Positions 8,529 through 15,702 of a stretch of 64,000 nucleotides of DNA are shown here, in pieces. The notes beneath the pieces were generated by a model. The model was not told the DNA's origin, searched no databases, and saw only the letters and a list, made by a program, of their open reading frames with translations. Every line of letters starts with the position of its first letter. The first letter of the stretch is position 1. Source of the DNA: Iamia sp038233075 (GTDB lineage Bacteria > Actinomycetota > Acidimicrobiia > Acidimicrobiales > Iamiaceae). The position numbers and the translations under genes were made by a program. The DNA is taken from positions 1-64,000 of the forward strand of contig JBBSMQ010000003.1 of the NCBI GenBank assembly GCA_038233075.1, given 5' to 3'.

Positions 8529-9881
8529 TCAGAGCATGGAGCCCAGGTCGGAGCCGACACTCGGGTATGACGCCGACAGGGACTCGAGCTGGCCGGTGGT
8601 GAGTCCGAGCTTGATGGCCAGGGCGCAGAAGTTGATGAGCTCGCCGTACTCGGGTCCGAACATGTGGGCGCCGACGATGGTGTCGGTGGCCCGGTCGATG
8701 AGGATCTTGGTGGCGGCGGTGGTCTCGCCGATCCGGTAGTTGGAGTACCAGTCGCTGGTGTCACGGTGGTGGACATCGATGTCGAGGCCGGCGGCGCGAG
8801 CCTCGGTTTCGAGCATGCCGACCCGGGCCAGCTCGGGGATCGTGTACACCACCGTCGCGACCCCGTCGTAGCGGGGAACGGTGGTGTTGCCGTTGACCAT
8901 GTTGGATGCGGCGACCTTGCCCTCGAACACGGCGACGGGGGTGAGGGGCATCCCGGGTGTGTCGGCCGAGTCGCCGGCGGCCCACACGGCCGGGTTGCTG
9001 GTGCTCTGCAGATGACCGGCAACGGTCACCCCCTTCGGGCCATGTGCGATGCCGGCAGCCTCAAGGCCGAGCCGGGAGAGCTCGGGAACCCGCCCGGCGC
9101 CGTGGACGACCAGATCGGTCTCGATGATCTCCTCGGAGCCGTCCTTCTCGACTGCCACCTGAACCTTGGACCCGTCGCGGGTGATCGAGGTGAGGGCGGT
9201 GTTGCGACGCGCGTCGATGCCCGCCTGGGCGCTCCGTTCGACGAGGAGCTCGACGAGGTCGGGGTCGAACCCCTTGAGGGGCCGTTCGCCGCGGTCGATG
9301 ACGATCGGGGAGGCGCCGGCGCGGGCGGCGATGTGGGCGAACTCGAAGGAGACGAACCCTCCGCCGACGAAGAGCACGCGGCCGGGCAGGTGGTCAAGGT
9401 TGAGGAAGTCGGTGCTGTCGATCAGCAGCTGGTTGCCGGGGAACTCCATCGGGCGTGGCCGGGCGCCCGCTGCGATCAGGAAGTGGCGGGCTTTGAAGCC
9501 CTGTCCGTCGATGTCGAGCCGGTTGGGGCCGCTGAAGGTGGCCGTGCCGTGGAGGGTCTCGACGTCGTTCCCGGCGAGGTTCTCCTCCATCTTCCTGGGC
9601 ATCGGGTCGGTGAAGCCGCGCGTGTGGCCCATGAGGTCGGCCCAGTTGATCGACAGGCTCCCCGTGTCGATGCCCTTGCCTTCGAGAAGGCGGGCGGCGT
9701 CGATGATCTCGGCGCCCCGGCGGAGGATCTTCTTCGGGTCACAGCCCCGCAGTGCGCATGTCCCTCCGTACGGCAGCTCGTCGGTGATGGCGACTCGCCA
9801 ACCGGCGGCGGCGCACTTGTTCGCAGCGTTGATGCCGGCCATCCCGGCGCCGATCACGACCAGGTCGTAGGGATCGCTCAT
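8529..9881 (-). CDS. FAD-dependent pyridine nucleotide-disulfide oxidoreductase (glutathione-reductase superfamily)
   Basis: A 450-residue flavoprotein of the class that includes mercuric, glutathione and dihydrolipoamide reductases. The FAD motif GAGMAGINAA is near the N-terminus, the redox-active pair is C42/C47 in GGTCALRGCDPKK, the NAD(P) motif is VLFVGGGFVSFEF, and the second FAD motif is AAGDSADTPGMPLTP. It lacks the C-terminal His-Glu pair of classic disulfide reductases (the end reads SYPSVGSDL) and the C-terminal Cys pair of MerA, so I do not call it mercuric reductase. ATG 9881 follows GGAAGG by 8 bases. It diverges from a metal-responsive operon whose operator may control both directions. 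Confidence 0.8.
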   Translation of the reverse strand: MSDPYDLVVIGAGMAGINAANKCAAAGWRVAITDELPYGGTCALRGCDPKKILRRGAEIIDAARLLEGKGIDTGSLSINWADLMGHTRGFTDPMPRKMEENLAGNDVETLHGTATFSGPNRLDIDGQGFKARHFLIAAGARPRPMEFPGNQLLIDSTDFLNLDHLPGRVLFVGGGFVSFEFAHIAARAGASPIVIDRGERPLKGFDPDLVELLVERSAQAGIDARRNTALTSITRDGSKVQVAVEKDGSEEIIETDLVVHGAGRVPELSRLGLEAAGIAHGPKGVTVAGHLQSTSNPAVWAAGDSADTPGMPLTPVAVFEGKVAASNMVNGNTTVPRYDGVATVVYTIPELARVGMLETEARAAGLDIDVHHRDTSDWYSNYRIGETTAATKILIDRATDTIVGAHMFGPEYGELINFCALAIKLGLTTGQLESLSASYPSVGSDLGSML

Positions 9882-9936
9882 AGGGGTGTCCTTCCGTCGG
9901 GTCACTTCGCTGGCACTGCGTTGCGGCGTGCCAACA

Positions 9937-9954
9937 CATTCGCTTCAGCGTATG
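9937..9954. promoter_or_regulatory. 18-bp imperfect palindrome, likely ArsR-family operator
   Basis: CATTCGCT-TC-AGCGTATG has 8-base arms with one mismatch and lies in the 113-base gap between the divergent oxidoreductase and CopZ-like genes. Its right end overlaps a candidate -10 box for the plus strand (TATGCT, 9951-9956). An ArsR-family gene is second in the plus-strand operon, so autoregulation from this site is the natural inference. Confidence 0.5.
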
Positions 9955-9994
9955 CTTTGATGGCCGGACTCCAACCGCGCCGGGAGATGAACAG

Positions 9995-10477
9995 ATGAAC
10001 GACTGCTGCACCACCCTCGACCCCCCGTCGCCCCCGTGTCCGAGGTGCGGTCGAACCGGTCCCGTGGTCGGGGAGGCGCCGGGGCGCGCACATCGCCCCG
10101 AGGCCGCTCCGGGTCCATGGCAGCACTGCGACACGGTGGGGTGCCCCGTCGTGTTCCACCTCGACGGGGCGACGGTGACCGACGATCAGGTCATCGCCAG
10201 AGTCGGAGCAAAGGCACCAGCGGCCCGCGAGCCAGTGTGCTTCTGCTTCGCCCACACCCGTGACGACCTGGAGGACGACCTGTCAGCCAACGGCGGTACC
10301 AGCGCCATCAAGGCCATGATCACCGTTGCCGTGACCGACGGCCTCTGCGCATGCGAGCACCTCAACCCCGACCGATCCTGCTGTCTCCCGTCGGTGCACC
10401 GCACGATCAGGTCGATCCACACCGCACCGCAGCCGCGCCGTCCGCATCGGCGAGCGGCACCAAGGACCGCGTCATGA
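9995..10477 (+). CDS. CopZ-like zinc-ribbon plus BFD-type [2Fe-2S] protein (putative metallochaperone)
   Basis: 160 residues with two cysteine-rich parts. An N-terminal zinc ribbon carries CPRC (15-18) and a second pair at C45/C50. A BFD-like [2Fe-2S] domain follows with C82/C84 (VCFCF), C118/C120 (LCACEHLNP) and C129/C130 (SCCLP). This is the layout of the N-terminal half of CopZ-type chaperones, which carry metal ions and electrons; the C-terminal HMA domain of archaeal CopZ is absent. GGGAG precedes ATG 9995. Its stop overlaps the ArsR start (ATGA), so the two are translationally coupled, which ties this protein to metal stress. The last 20 residues look unstructured. Confidence 0.72.
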   Translation: MNDCCTTLDPPSPPCPRCGRTGPVVGEAPGRAHRPEAAPGPWQHCDTVGCPVVFHLDGATVTDDQVIARVGAKAPAAREPVCFCFAHTRDDLEDDLSANGGTSAIKAMITVAVTDGLCACEHLNPDRSCCLPSVHRTIRSIHTAPQPRRPHRRAAPRTAS

Positions 10478-10839
10478 CCAACACCAGTCGGCTCGGGATC
10501 GACGGACTCGACACCGGCACACGACATGACATCGACATTGCAGCCAAGTTCTTCCTTGGTCTCGCCAACCCCACCCGACTTCGGATCCTCGCCCTGCTCC
10601 TCGAGAACGGCGAGATGCGTGTCGGTGACCTCGTCGAGGCGGTCGGCGGGTTGCAAGCCCGCGTGTCGAGCCACCTCGCATGCCTCCGCCACTGCGGCCT
10701 CGTCGCCGATCGCAAGGACGGCCGGAACGTCCACTACTCGGTTCCCGACCCTCGCGTCGTCGAGTTCCTCCCGGTGGCCTTCTCGATGATCGCCGACAAC
10801 GCCGCCCACATCGCCTCCTGTCACCGCATCGAGCGATGA
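10474..10839 (+). CDS. ArsR/SmtB-family metal sensor, CmtR-like
   Basis: A 121-residue winged-helix repressor. The recognition region reads VSSHLACLRHCGLVADRKDG and the wing GRNVHYSV. C70 and C74 lie four residues apart in the DNA-recognition helix and C116 lies in the C-terminal tail, the arrangement of mycobacterial CmtR (C57, C61, C102), which senses Cd(II)/Pb(II). The tail spacing (42 against 41 residues) is nearly the same. Family knowledge predicts that it represses its own operon until a soft metal binds. The ATG overlaps the upstream stop by 4 bases. The metal specificity is inferred, not shown. Confidence 0.85.
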   Translation: MTNTSRLGIDGLDTGTRHDIDIAAKFFLGLANPTRLRILALLLENGEMRVGDLVEAVGGLQARVSSHLACLRHCGLVADRKDGRNVHYSVPDPRVVEFLPVAFSMIADNAAHIASCHRIER

Positions 10840-10882
10840 CCGGTCTGGCGCAGAACCATCGTCAACGAAGGTGAGCCACCTC

Positions 10883-11131
10883 ATGTCAACCAACCGTGAA
10901 TCAAGGGGCGGGCTTCTCGGACTGCTCCTGAGGATGGTCGACTGCTGTGGGCTCCCCGTCCTGCTCGGCGCAGGCATCGCGATCGGTGCCGCCGGGATCG
11001 CGGCCGGCAGCAGCCTCCTCCTCGTGGCCGGTGCTGCGCTTGGCGCGTGGGGATGGCGACGCCACCGGGCCACCGGGTGCGACGGGACGGCCGAACCGTT
11101 CAACCAGATGACCGACACCCCTGCCCCCTGA
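10883..11131 (+). CDS. Small two-helix membrane protein with vicinal cysteines, putative soft-metal transporter
   Basis: 82 residues: a short cytosolic start, a hydrophobic hairpin (about 23-42 and 44-58), then a basic turn (WGWRRHR) and a short tail. C21/C22 sit at the entry of the first helix (MVDCCGLPVLL) and C66 follows the second. This resembles the architecture, not the sequence, of small mercury importers such as MerF, which have about 80 residues, two helices and a CC pair. ATG 10883 has GAAGGTGAG 7 bases upstream, and the gene is 43 bases behind the CmtR-like sensor. I do not recognise a named family; function is inferred from context. Confidence 0.55.
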   Translation: MSTNRESRGGLLGLLLRMVDCCGLPVLLGAGIAIGAAGIAAGSSLLLVAGAALGAWGWRRHRATGCDGTAEPFNQMTDTPAP

Positions 11132-11467
11132 CCGCCTTCGCCCTGAGCCGGCCAAGACCGCCGCGGCGGCCAATCGGCAGTTCATCTCCGCCGTCGCCCA
11201 CCCGCCGAGCCCAGCAGACCCTCGGCACCCATTCCGTGCGGTCGAGAACGGACTGCCTCACGCTTCACTTCGAACAGCCTGGAGGGCCTCGGCATCGTTG
11301 CGCAGCAACGCGTCGAGGGCCGAGCGATGCGGGAGTCAGAGACGTTCACCGAGCCACCACTGTCCCACGATGGTGAGCCGCCGGCGCCCCCTGCCGGCGA
11401 ACCAGACGCGGGCCTCCGCTCCTCGCTCTCCGCAGCGACGTCCGCACGGGCTATAGCCGGGGCGAGA

Positions 11468-11839
11468 ATGGTGATCGTGGACTCCGGCCGACTCAACGAC
11501 GCGCCGGACGAGCCGTGGAACGACCGCGACGACCGGCTCGCCCGTCAGTTCCCGTCCTGGCACCTCGATTCGCTGGATGACCGGCCGACCTGGGAGCAGG
11601 AGCAAGTAGTCGTCACGGGCTGGTGCCGCACATGCCATCGAGACCTTGAGCTCGACGACTTCGACCAGCGTGAGAGCTGTCGACTCGCTGCCGGCTGGTG
11701 CCGGTGGTGTGTCGACGAGCCGATCGCCTATCGGGCTCGCGGCTGCTGTCGGAGCTGCTATCGCTGGCTTGTTCGCAACCAGGATCGCTACGACGATGCC
11801 GAGCTGATGGAGCGGCTTCGAGCAGTCGTTGAGCGCTGA
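11468..11839 (+). CDS. Hypothetical cysteine-rich (zinc-finger-like) protein
   Basis: From ATG 11468 the product has 123 residues. The C-terminal two thirds contain four cysteine pairs or near pairs: CRTC (53-56), C71 with CRWC (78-81), and CCRSC (93-97), followed by a basic/aromatic helix (YRWLVRNQDRY). The spacing suggests two zinc-binding knuckles. I do not recognise the family. The frame is open back to 11327, but the residues before 11468 are low-complexity Pro/Ala/Ser, so the internal start is preferred. It lies downstream of the metal-response genes, and whether it belongs to them is unknown. Confidence 0.45.
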   Translation: MVIVDSGRLNDAPDEPWNDRDDRLARQFPSWHLDSLDDRPTWEQEQVVVTGWCRTCHRDLELDDFDQRESCRLAAGWCRWCVDEPIAYRARGCCRSCYRWLVRNQDRYDDAELMERLRAVVER

Positions 11840-11865
11840 CGAGCCCGAAAGCGGCACTGACGCAA

Positions 11866-11990
11866 GTGGGTCGCCCAGGCCGACATCGACGACGGGGTGA
11901 CCGGTGGGGTCGGCACTGGTTAGGCGGAGCGGTTGAAGGCGTTGGAGCAGGAGAACCGCGAGCTGCGCCGCACCAACGCGATCCTGCTCC
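11866..11990 (+). pseudogene. IS3-family OrfA fragment with in-frame stop
   Basis: Codons read KWVAQADIDDGVTGGVGTG, then a TAG at 11921-11923, then AERLKALEQENRELRRTNAI. This is the middle and leucine-zipper part of an IS3 OrfA, from a different subgroup than the element at the window start. The stop plus loss of both ends make it dead. It abuts an HxlR regulator fragment, so an old insertion probably truncated that gene. Confidence 0.6.
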
Positions 11991-12025
11991 CTCGGCGACC
12001 ACGAAGCCGGTACCGCGAGATGATC

Positions 12026-12341
12026 CGCCCCCAACGTGCTCACGAAACGGCTCCGCCAGCTCGAAGAGGACGGACTGGCGCGCGCCACCCCGTACTCCCG
12101 GCGTCCTCTGCGACTGGAGTACGAGCTGACCGACGCCGGCCGCGAGCTGGCCGGCGCGCTCGCCATGCTTGCGCAGTGGGGCCGGCGCCAGGGCGGAACG
12201 AGCACGCTGGACCCAACGCCACCGACGGACGCGCCGGCTTCCCACCGGAGCTGTGGAACGACACTCGAGACGCGGCTGTGGTGTCCGACGTGTGATCGAC
12301 CGGTCGACGACCCCGAGGCGGACGAGCTCTACTGGCTCTGA
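12026..12341 (+). pseudogene. HxlR-family regulator, C-terminal fragment with zinc ribbon
   Basis: The frame opens NVLTKRLRQLEEDGLARATPY and continues PLRLEYELTDAGRELAGALA, the second half of an HxlR winged-helix domain. It ends with a Cys knuckle (LWCPTCDRPVDD) and YWL-stop, a tail I associate with actinobacterial HxlR proteins. The first half of the domain with the recognition helix start is missing, replaced by the IS3 remnant, and there is no start codon. Not a working regulator. Confidence 0.65.
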
Positions 12342-12405
12342 GCGCAGATCCTGCGGCGCTGCGCCGGGAGCGCCGCAGGAGTCGAGTGCCGGTGTCGCCG
12401 GTCGA

Positions 12406-13992
12406 TCAGGGTTCGATGATGAACGTCTCGATGACCTTGTCGGCCACCGCGATGTCGGCCTGGGTCGCCAACTGGATGATCGCGAGCGCCGTGAAGCTCT
12501 GGTCCTCGGGTTGTGCTGCGATCGCGAGGACGACCGCATCGGATCCGCCGCACTGCGTGAAGACCTGCGTGAGTCCCGTGTAGAGCCCGTCGTCGTAGTC
12601 GATCGGGTCGTTCGCCGTGCACGCGTCTCCTGCGTTCGAGGTGATCTCGCTCAACAGCTGGGCCACGTCGGTGCCCTGTTCCGAGCCGACACCGGACAAC
12701 GACAGACCCGGCGCATCCCAGTTCTCGAAGAAGGCCTGCAGGTCCGGCGCTGCGGAGACGTTCGGCACCGTCGTGCCGTCGTCGAGGGTGATGACCGTGC
12801 CGTCGACCTGCGACCACGAGGTCGGGACCTGCACGCTGATCGCCCCGGTGTCGTCGGAGATCTCGGTGAACTCGGTGTACTCGGTGCCGCTGTCCAGCTC
12901 GTCGCCGCCGGTCTCCTCCTCGACCACCGAGGCGAACGACTCGGTCTCGGTCAGCTCGTCGCCGTTGAACTCACCGGTCAGGACCACCTCGTCCTCGAAG
13001 CGGAGCACCTGCACCGCCAGCTTGTCGTCGGGTTGACGGGACTGGAGGACGTCGCAGTAGTCCTTCATGGTGCCGTCGGTTCCGAGGGTGAGCCCCTCGA
13101 TGCGCTCGATGATGTCGCCGCCCTGGAGGCCGACCTCGCCGGCGGGGCTGTTGGTGTCGACCCCCGAGACCCAGACCCCGGCGATGTCGTTGTCCTCGTC
13201 GAGCACCGCGACGCCGTTCACGCCGAGCGACTCGACGTCACCGTCCTTCAGGTCCTCAACGCGCTGCTGGGCGAGCTCGGAGGAGATGGCGAAGAACTGC
13301 GAGGTGCCCGTGCCCGGATCACCACCTGCGTAGTTGACGGCGACGACCTTGCCGGTGTCTGCGTCGACGAGCGGGCCACCAGAGTTGCCGGGCTGGATGT
13401 TCGCGTCGTGCTCGATGACCGAGTCGACCGAGGCCCAGTCCGTGTCGCCGTCGGTCTCGGCCTTCGACACGATGCCCGTCGTCATCGTGAACTCCGGGTC
13501 GCCCAGGGGGAAGCCCGCCGCGCGGACCTCCAGGCCGGTCTGGATCTCGTCGTCGTACCAGTCGAGATAGGGGTACGGCCCGCCGTCCAACTGGATCAGG
13601 GCGAGATCAGCGCATTCGGACACGCCGATGACCTTCGCGTTGACCGACTCGTCGCTGCCGCCGACGAACACCTCGAGGCTGGCGTTGCCGGTGACCACGT
13701 GGTTGTTGGTGACGGCCAGGCCGGACGGGTCGATGATGAAGCCGCTGCCGCTGCCGGCACCCTCGAACTCCTCGTAGGCCGCGAGTGAGTCCGCCGGCTG
13801 GACGAAGCTGCCCTTCGAAACGACCTGGATGGTCGCCGACTTCACGTCCTCCACGCTTGAGACCGCACCCGAGCTGTCGTCCCGGGAGCCCGACGTCTTC
13901 GACGGCGACGCGTCGTCGTCGCCACCGCATGCGGCAGCGACGAGGGCTAGGGCCATGAACAGCACGGTGACGGGTCGAAAACTCCGGTTCAC
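12406..13992 (-). CDS. Membrane-anchored S1C (HtrA/DegP-type) serine protease with PDZ domain
   Basis: A 528-residue lipoprotein (lipobox VAAAC, Cys22), so it should act at the outer surface of the membrane. The trypsin-like triad is clear: H98 in TNNHVV, D129 in ADLALIQLD and S204 in QPGNSGGPLVD. A PDZ domain follows at about 235-340 (GVDTNSPAGEVGLQGGDIIE). The last 160 residues form an extra acidic domain rich in Asp/Thr (QVPTSWSQVDGTVITL onward) that HtrA proteins usually lack. It likely degrades or checks exported proteins. The GTG at 13992 has AGGGGG about 7 bases upstream. It stands alone, with broken genes on both sides. Confidence 0.85.
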   Translation of the reverse strand: MNRSFRPVTVLFMALALVAAACGGDDDASPSKTSGSRDDSSGAVSSVEDVKSATIQVVSKGSFVQPADSLAAYEEFEGAGSGSGFIIDPSGLAVTNNHVVTGNASLEVFVGGSDESVNAKVIGVSECADLALIQLDGGPYPYLDWYDDEIQTGLEVRAAGFPLGDPEFTMTTGIVSKAETDGDTDWASVDSVIEHDANIQPGNSGGPLVDADTGKVVAVNYAGGDPGTGTSQFFAISSELAQQRVEDLKDGDVESLGVNGVAVLDEDNDIAGVWVSGVDTNSPAGEVGLQGGDIIERIEGLTLGTDGTMKDYCDVLQSRQPDDKLAVQVLRFEDEVVLTGEFNGDELTETESFASVVEEETGGDELDSGTEYTEFTEISDDTGAISVQVPTSWSQVDGTVITLDDGTTVPNVSAAPDLQAFFENWDAPGLSLSGVGSEQGTDVAQLLSEITSNAGDACTANDPIDYDDGLYTGLTQVFTQCGGSDAVVLAIAAQPEDQSFTALAIIQLATQADIAVADKVIETFIIEP

Positions 13993-14131
13993 GCCGGGCC
14001 CCCTGGGTAGGTGTGAGTCAGAGGCTACTCAGTGAGCCGGGTTCGACAAGTAGGAATCTTGTTGCCGGGAGTGTTCGGCGCCTGCGCTCACCCTCCGTTG
14101 TCAGGCGTACGTCAGACGGTGTCGGGCTGGG

Positions 14132-14602
14132 TCAGGAGGGATCGTCGCCGGGGCCGAAGGCGCGATCGACGAACTGGCGCCGGCCTTGGTCGAGGACCCA
14201 GTCATGGCCCCAGGTCACCACGGGCCGGGCGACGCGGGCGGTGCTGCGCAACATCGGGTTCGCAGGGGCGAGGCGCGACCGCAGCCGGGCCCGACTGTGG
14301 GTCGCGTCGAGCCGGGCGATGCTCAACGTCGCGTCGCCCTGCACGTCGCCGGTCACCGTCGCACGGGCACCCCGTCCTTCGTCGACACCGTCCAGGTGGA
14401 CCAGGAACCGAACGCTGTAGGGCAGCGGCGGAGCCACCTCGCACCGCCAGGTCGCGCCGGCGACGAGACCGTCGTCGGCATCGAAACGACGCAACCACGG
14501 CCACCACGACCGGTACTCGTCGACCGCGACGATCCGACCCCACAGCTCGTCCGTGTCGACGTCGAAGGTCCAGTCCCGGTCGGACAGGTTCGCTCGGGCC
14601 AC
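14132..14602 (-). CDS. SRPBCC (START/polyketide-cyclase-like) family protein
   Basis: About 156 residues. The sequence begins ARANLSDRDWTFDVDTDELW, then the family-typical VDEYRSWWPWLRRFD, a charged beta core with ATVTGDVQGDATLSI, and a long C-terminal helix (WVLDQGRRQFVDRAFG). Such proteins form a helix-grip pocket for a hydrophobic ligand; the ligand here is unknown. The frame is open to a GTG at 14632, but GTG 14602 sits at the natural domain start with GGAG just upstream. The longer version would overlap the neighbouring amidohydrolase remnant. Confidence 0.6.
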   Translation of the reverse strand: MARANLSDRDWTFDVDTDELWGRIVAVDEYRSWWPWLRRFDADDGLVAGATWRCEVAPPLPYSVRFLVHLDGVDEGRGARATVTGDVQGDATLSIARLDATHSRARLRSRLAPANPMLRSTARVARPVVTWGHDWVLDQGRRQFVDRAFGPGDDPS

Positions 14603-14639
14603 GGCTCCACTGTCCCACGGCGCGGCCCTCACCGGTCAG

Positions 14640-15532
14640 GCCGGCGTCGACATCGCCCCTGATGCCGGGTTCGCCACCGCCCAGGACTGGGTCGAGCTCT
14701 ACGGGCGCAGCATCGACCTCCAGCGCTACGTCGGGCGGGGCGCGCCCAACGATGCCGAGCAGGCCAAGGCCGAGCCGACTGGTGCTCGGACGATCCTCGC
14801 CTGCTCCCCGTTCCCTTCATGCCTCTGACCGACGTCGACCGGGCACTGGAGGAGCTCGACACCGCCCTCGATCTGGGATGCGGCGGGGTCCTCGTCCCCA
14901 CCGTCGCCCCGAGAAGGGAGATGGGTCCCGGTCACCTCGCCCTCGACCGCTTCTGGGCGCGGTTGCGGGATGCCGACGTCCCCTTCCTCACCCACGTCGG
15001 CTCGGGGGCAAGCTGGTGCCGAGGGGGTACCGCGAGAACGGTCGGCCCCTGCCGACCGACTTCCTGGGCGGAGGGGAGAACATCCGCTCCAAGGACTTCC
15101 TCAACATCGGCTACTGGCCGGAGAACTTCCTCTGCGCGCTCACCCTCGACGGCGTCTTCGAGCGCTTCCCCCGTCTCCGGGGGGCCTCGATCGAACAGGG
15201 CGCGGAGTGGGTCGTGACCATGCTCAAGAAGCTCGACGGCGTCATGCAGTTCGCCCGCGCCGAGCCCGACCTCAAGGCACTCCCCCTGCCGGCCGCCGAC
15301 TACATCCGCCGGCAGGTGAAGTTCACCCCGTTCCCCAAGGACGACGTCGCCTGGATCATCGACCAGGTCGGCCCCGACCTCCTCATGTTCTCCACCGACA
15401 TGCCGCACCCGGAGGGGCACCATAGACCCGCTGGGCCGCTTCCGAACCCACCTGGAAGGTGCCGACGACACGACCAGGCAGCGGTTCTACGTCGACAACA
15501 TGCGCGAGCTGCTCGGCACCTCATCGCCTTGA
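14640..15532 (+). pseudogene. Amidohydrolase-2 family enzyme with at least three frameshifts
   Basis: A TIM-barrel amidohydrolase can be followed through three frames. A first part (14640-14820) holds AQDWVELYGRSIDLQRYVG. A second (14819-15010) reads LEELDTALDLGCGGVLVPTV and ends in DVPFLTHVGSGA. A third (15010-15430) contains NIGYWPENFLCALTLDGVF, ERFPRLRGASIEQGAEW and DLLMFSTDMPHPEG. The end returns to frame two (RFYVDNMRELLGTSS-stop). The intact amidohydrolase at 54205-55413 shows the same order of motifs (SRFPNLRLASIENGAMW, LLFGSDFPHTEG). Repeated indels mean no functional protein unless the sequence has errors. Confidence 0.75.
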
Positions 15533-15702
15533 GACGACGTGGGGCCCGGCTCGCAACGGCGCCGCACCAACGCCGACGCGTGGGCTGTGGAATCCCAGGG
15601 ATGACCCCGGACCCAGGCGATCAGCTCTGCTCCTGCACCTCGGCGCTCACCTGCCGCTGCGAACCCGCTCAGCATGACCGAACGGCTGTGTCGAGGACGC
15701 CG

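Noticed and set aside
8529..9881. Mercuric reductase (MerA)
   Set aside because: The C-terminal Cys pair and the N-terminal metal-binding domain of MerA are missing, and the redox motif is GGTCALRGC rather than GGTCVNVGC.
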